Of a stretch of DNA of 64,000 bases, positions 62,819-64,000 are shown piece after piece. Location of the stretch: NCBI GenBank assembly GCA_036705565.1, contig JAUBUY010000018.1; one strand, written 5' to 3'. Source of the stretch: Microcoleus sp036705565 (GTDB lineage Bacteria > Cyanobacteriota > Cyanobacteriia > Cyanobacteriales > Microcoleaceae). Made by a program: the position numbers and the translations under genes. Numbering within the stretch: the stretch's first letter is position 1; each line of letters starts with the position of its first letter. Under the pieces are notes generated by a model, which searched no databases, was not told the DNA's origin, and worked only from the letters and a program-made list of their open reading frames with translations.

Positions 62819-63643
62819 TTAATACATCTCCCACAAGTTTATACATTTTTCGCTTACACATTTAGTTTTGTCTATTCTAGTTTCTTGCATAGACGCAGGA
62901 CAACCATAGGTCTTTCCTAAACAATTAACAAAGTTAAATCCATCCCATGCTTTACAGGTCTTAATTAAATTAGATATATCTTTATTAAGATATTGTTGAT
63001 GTGCTTTCACATAATTCTGATTAAAATATGCGGAGTAATATTGGATTACTTTATATACCTCTGTGATTTCTGATGTGTTTTTTATATCAAACTTTTTACT
63101 ACTACTATCAATATCATGAACTAAATTTATTGATAAGGAATTTACTCCTCTCTCAATTAAAGTTTCAACAGTTTTTCTAAATTGTTCTATATTATAATTA
63201 TTGAGACATATTTTTACTTCTAACAATGAACTTTTATACTCTAAAACTTTATCAATTGCTTTTAATATAGAACTGCTATTTATCGTTCTTAATGAATAGC
63301 CATTGTCAAAAGTATCGAAGGAAATAATGATTTTATCAAGATTTTCAAATATATCTTGTGGATCAACCGAATCCAATAATTTTAACAGAATAATGCCATT
63401 TGTAAATATTGAACATTTTATATTTTTACTTTTCGCCAATTTAATCATTTCTATGATATTGGGATTCAAAAAAGGCTCTCCTCCAGTTATAAAAATATTT
63501 TTTGGTTCATTCCTTAGTACCTCATTAAACATACTAAGTGTCATTTGTTCTTTATATCTACCATGATCATGATAAAAACAATATTCACAATTTAAATTGC
63601 AAATTTGATTCACTTCAATAAGAATACTGTCTTGATCCACCAT
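62819..63643 (-). CDS. Radical SAM enzyme
   Basis: A 274-residue radical S-adenosylmethionine enzyme. The [4Fe-4S] cluster motif is CNLNCEYC (about residues 13-20, CxxxCxxC). ITGGEPFLNP (about 52-61) is the SAM-binding GGEP motif, and SIFTNG follows. The C-terminal region has at least five Cys (KTCKAW, VNCLG, GCPAS, KCVSEKC) that could hold an auxiliary cluster as in SPASM/twitch enzymes. It is first in the AT-rich operon; AAGGAAA lies 8 bases before the ATG as ribosome binding site. The substrate is unknown. No small peptide precursor gene was seen beside it, which argues weakly against a RiPP role. Confidence 0.85.
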   Translation of the reverse strand: MVDQDSILIEVNQICNLNCEYCFYHDHGRYKEQMTLSMFNEVLRNEPKNIFITGGEPFLNPNIIEMIKLAKSKNIKCSIFTNGIILLKLLDSVDPQDIFENLDKIIISFDTFDNGYSLRTINSSSILKAIDKVLEYKSSLLEVKICLNNYNIEQFRKTVETLIERGVNSLSINLVHDIDSSSKKFDIKNTSEITEVYKVIQYYSAYFNQNYVKAHQQYLNKDISNLIKTCKAWDGFNFVNCLGKTYGCPASMQETRIDKTKCVSEKCINLWEMY

Positions 63644-63789
63644 CTGTTCGATTTCCTTAAGTATTGTGGCTAGACATAGACTAATAAAAACCAGCGATTT
63701 TCATTTTAAAGGAAGCATCCCAATCATGCAATGAGTAGAAATACTCAGATAAATTTAGAGCTAATTGGGGTTTGCTGAAAAAGTATAGC

Positions 63790-64000
63790 AACCGCCTTGG
63801 CGGTTAGGACGCAAAGCGTAAGACATTCTCTATTGCATCTGGTAAACAATCAAACTGATCTAGTTGTTTGCGGATGCGACTTTTTAACCAAGACCAGCAT
63901 TGCTCTATTTTGTTAAGGTCTGGGGAATAGGTTGAATATAATACTGGCTTCACTAATTTTTAAGCCATCTAGCTTGATGGCTTGAATAACGGCATGACGT
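63790..64000 (-). pseudogene. IS630-type transposase 3' fragment, frameshifted, cut by window edge
   Basis: The minus strand encodes YSPDLNKIEQCWSWLKSRIR and ends in VLRFAS and a stop near 63802. This is the C-terminal DDE part (catalytic Glu in the PDLNKIE motif). Upstream, towards 64000, the frame is broken: two stops occur before the motif while a second frame looks transposase-like. The copy is probably dead. It bounds the AT-rich cassette on its right side. Confidence 0.7.

Noticed and set aside
59867..63643. RiPP cluster built around the radical SAM enzyme
   Set aside because: No short precursor-peptide gene was seen nearby, and the neighbours are nucleotide and sugar enzymes.
1..64000. 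tRNA or rRNA genes
   Set aside because: No cloverleaf with a conserved T-loop GTTCGAATC-type motif and no rRNA sequence was recognised by eye; a tRNAscan run would settle this.

Overview
The window looks like the chromosome of a filamentous, Oscillatoriales-type cyanobacterium (Microcoleus/Oscillatoria/Kamptonema-like; the genus is an inference). It carries a beta-carboxysome operon and CO2-uptake NDH-1 genes. The HIP1 octamer GCGATCGC and its core are frequent, and heptameric short tandem repeats and dispersed palindromic repeats are abundant.

Layout. 1-1900: decayed IS66 and IS630 transposases and a MITE-like repeat. 1.9-2.6 kb: a PHP-domain phosphoesterase. 3.1-9.0 kb (minus): ndhF4-ndhD4-cupB, encoding the CO2-hydrating NDH-1 branch, with a Uma2-type gene sitting antisense between ndhF4 and ndhD4. 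9.5-14.9 kb (plus): the divergent carboxysome operon ccmK2-ccmK1-ccmL-ccmM-ccmN-ccmO. 15.4-16.4 kb: a TPR protein.

16.7-53.1 kb (minus): ten co-oriented genes forming a non-ribosomal peptide assembly line. In order of transcription: FAAL-ACP-C-A-PCP-Cyc-A-PCP; C-A-PCP-E; C-A-PCP; a PanP-type aspartate decarboxylase; a stand-alone C domain; a TauD/SyrP-like dioxygenase; a C-like-A-PCP protein; C-A-PCP-C-TauD; C-like-A-PCP-reductase; and an aldo/keto reductase. Specificity codes read by eye give acyl-X1-Cys(thiazoline)-D-X3-betaAla-Asp-Gly-Asp, released by reduction. Each Asp module is served by one canonical C domain, one TauD hydroxylase, and a divergent C-like domain without the HHxxxDG motif. 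This matches the logic of beta-hydroxyaspartate siderophores. Divergently, at 53.9-59.6 kb (plus), lie an AMIN/TonB-dependent receptor, a PepSY membrane protein and an EntS-like MFS exporter. Together these point to a lipopeptide siderophore locus carrying two beta-hydroxyaspartates.

59.9-63.6 kb (minus): a very AT-rich, HIP1-free five-gene operon encoding a radical SAM enzyme, a dTMP-kinase-like enzyme, a DegT aminotransferase, a phosphoribosyltransferase and a PurN-like formyltransferase. It looks horizontally acquired and its function is unknown. The window ends in another broken IS630-type transposase.

Dispersed repeats are a second theme. They fill every gap longer than 100 bp in the NRPS operon. 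Several have inserted in frame inside the megasynthases, including a 108-bp palindromic element inside the FAAL domain that is also present as a free copy at 59.7 kb.
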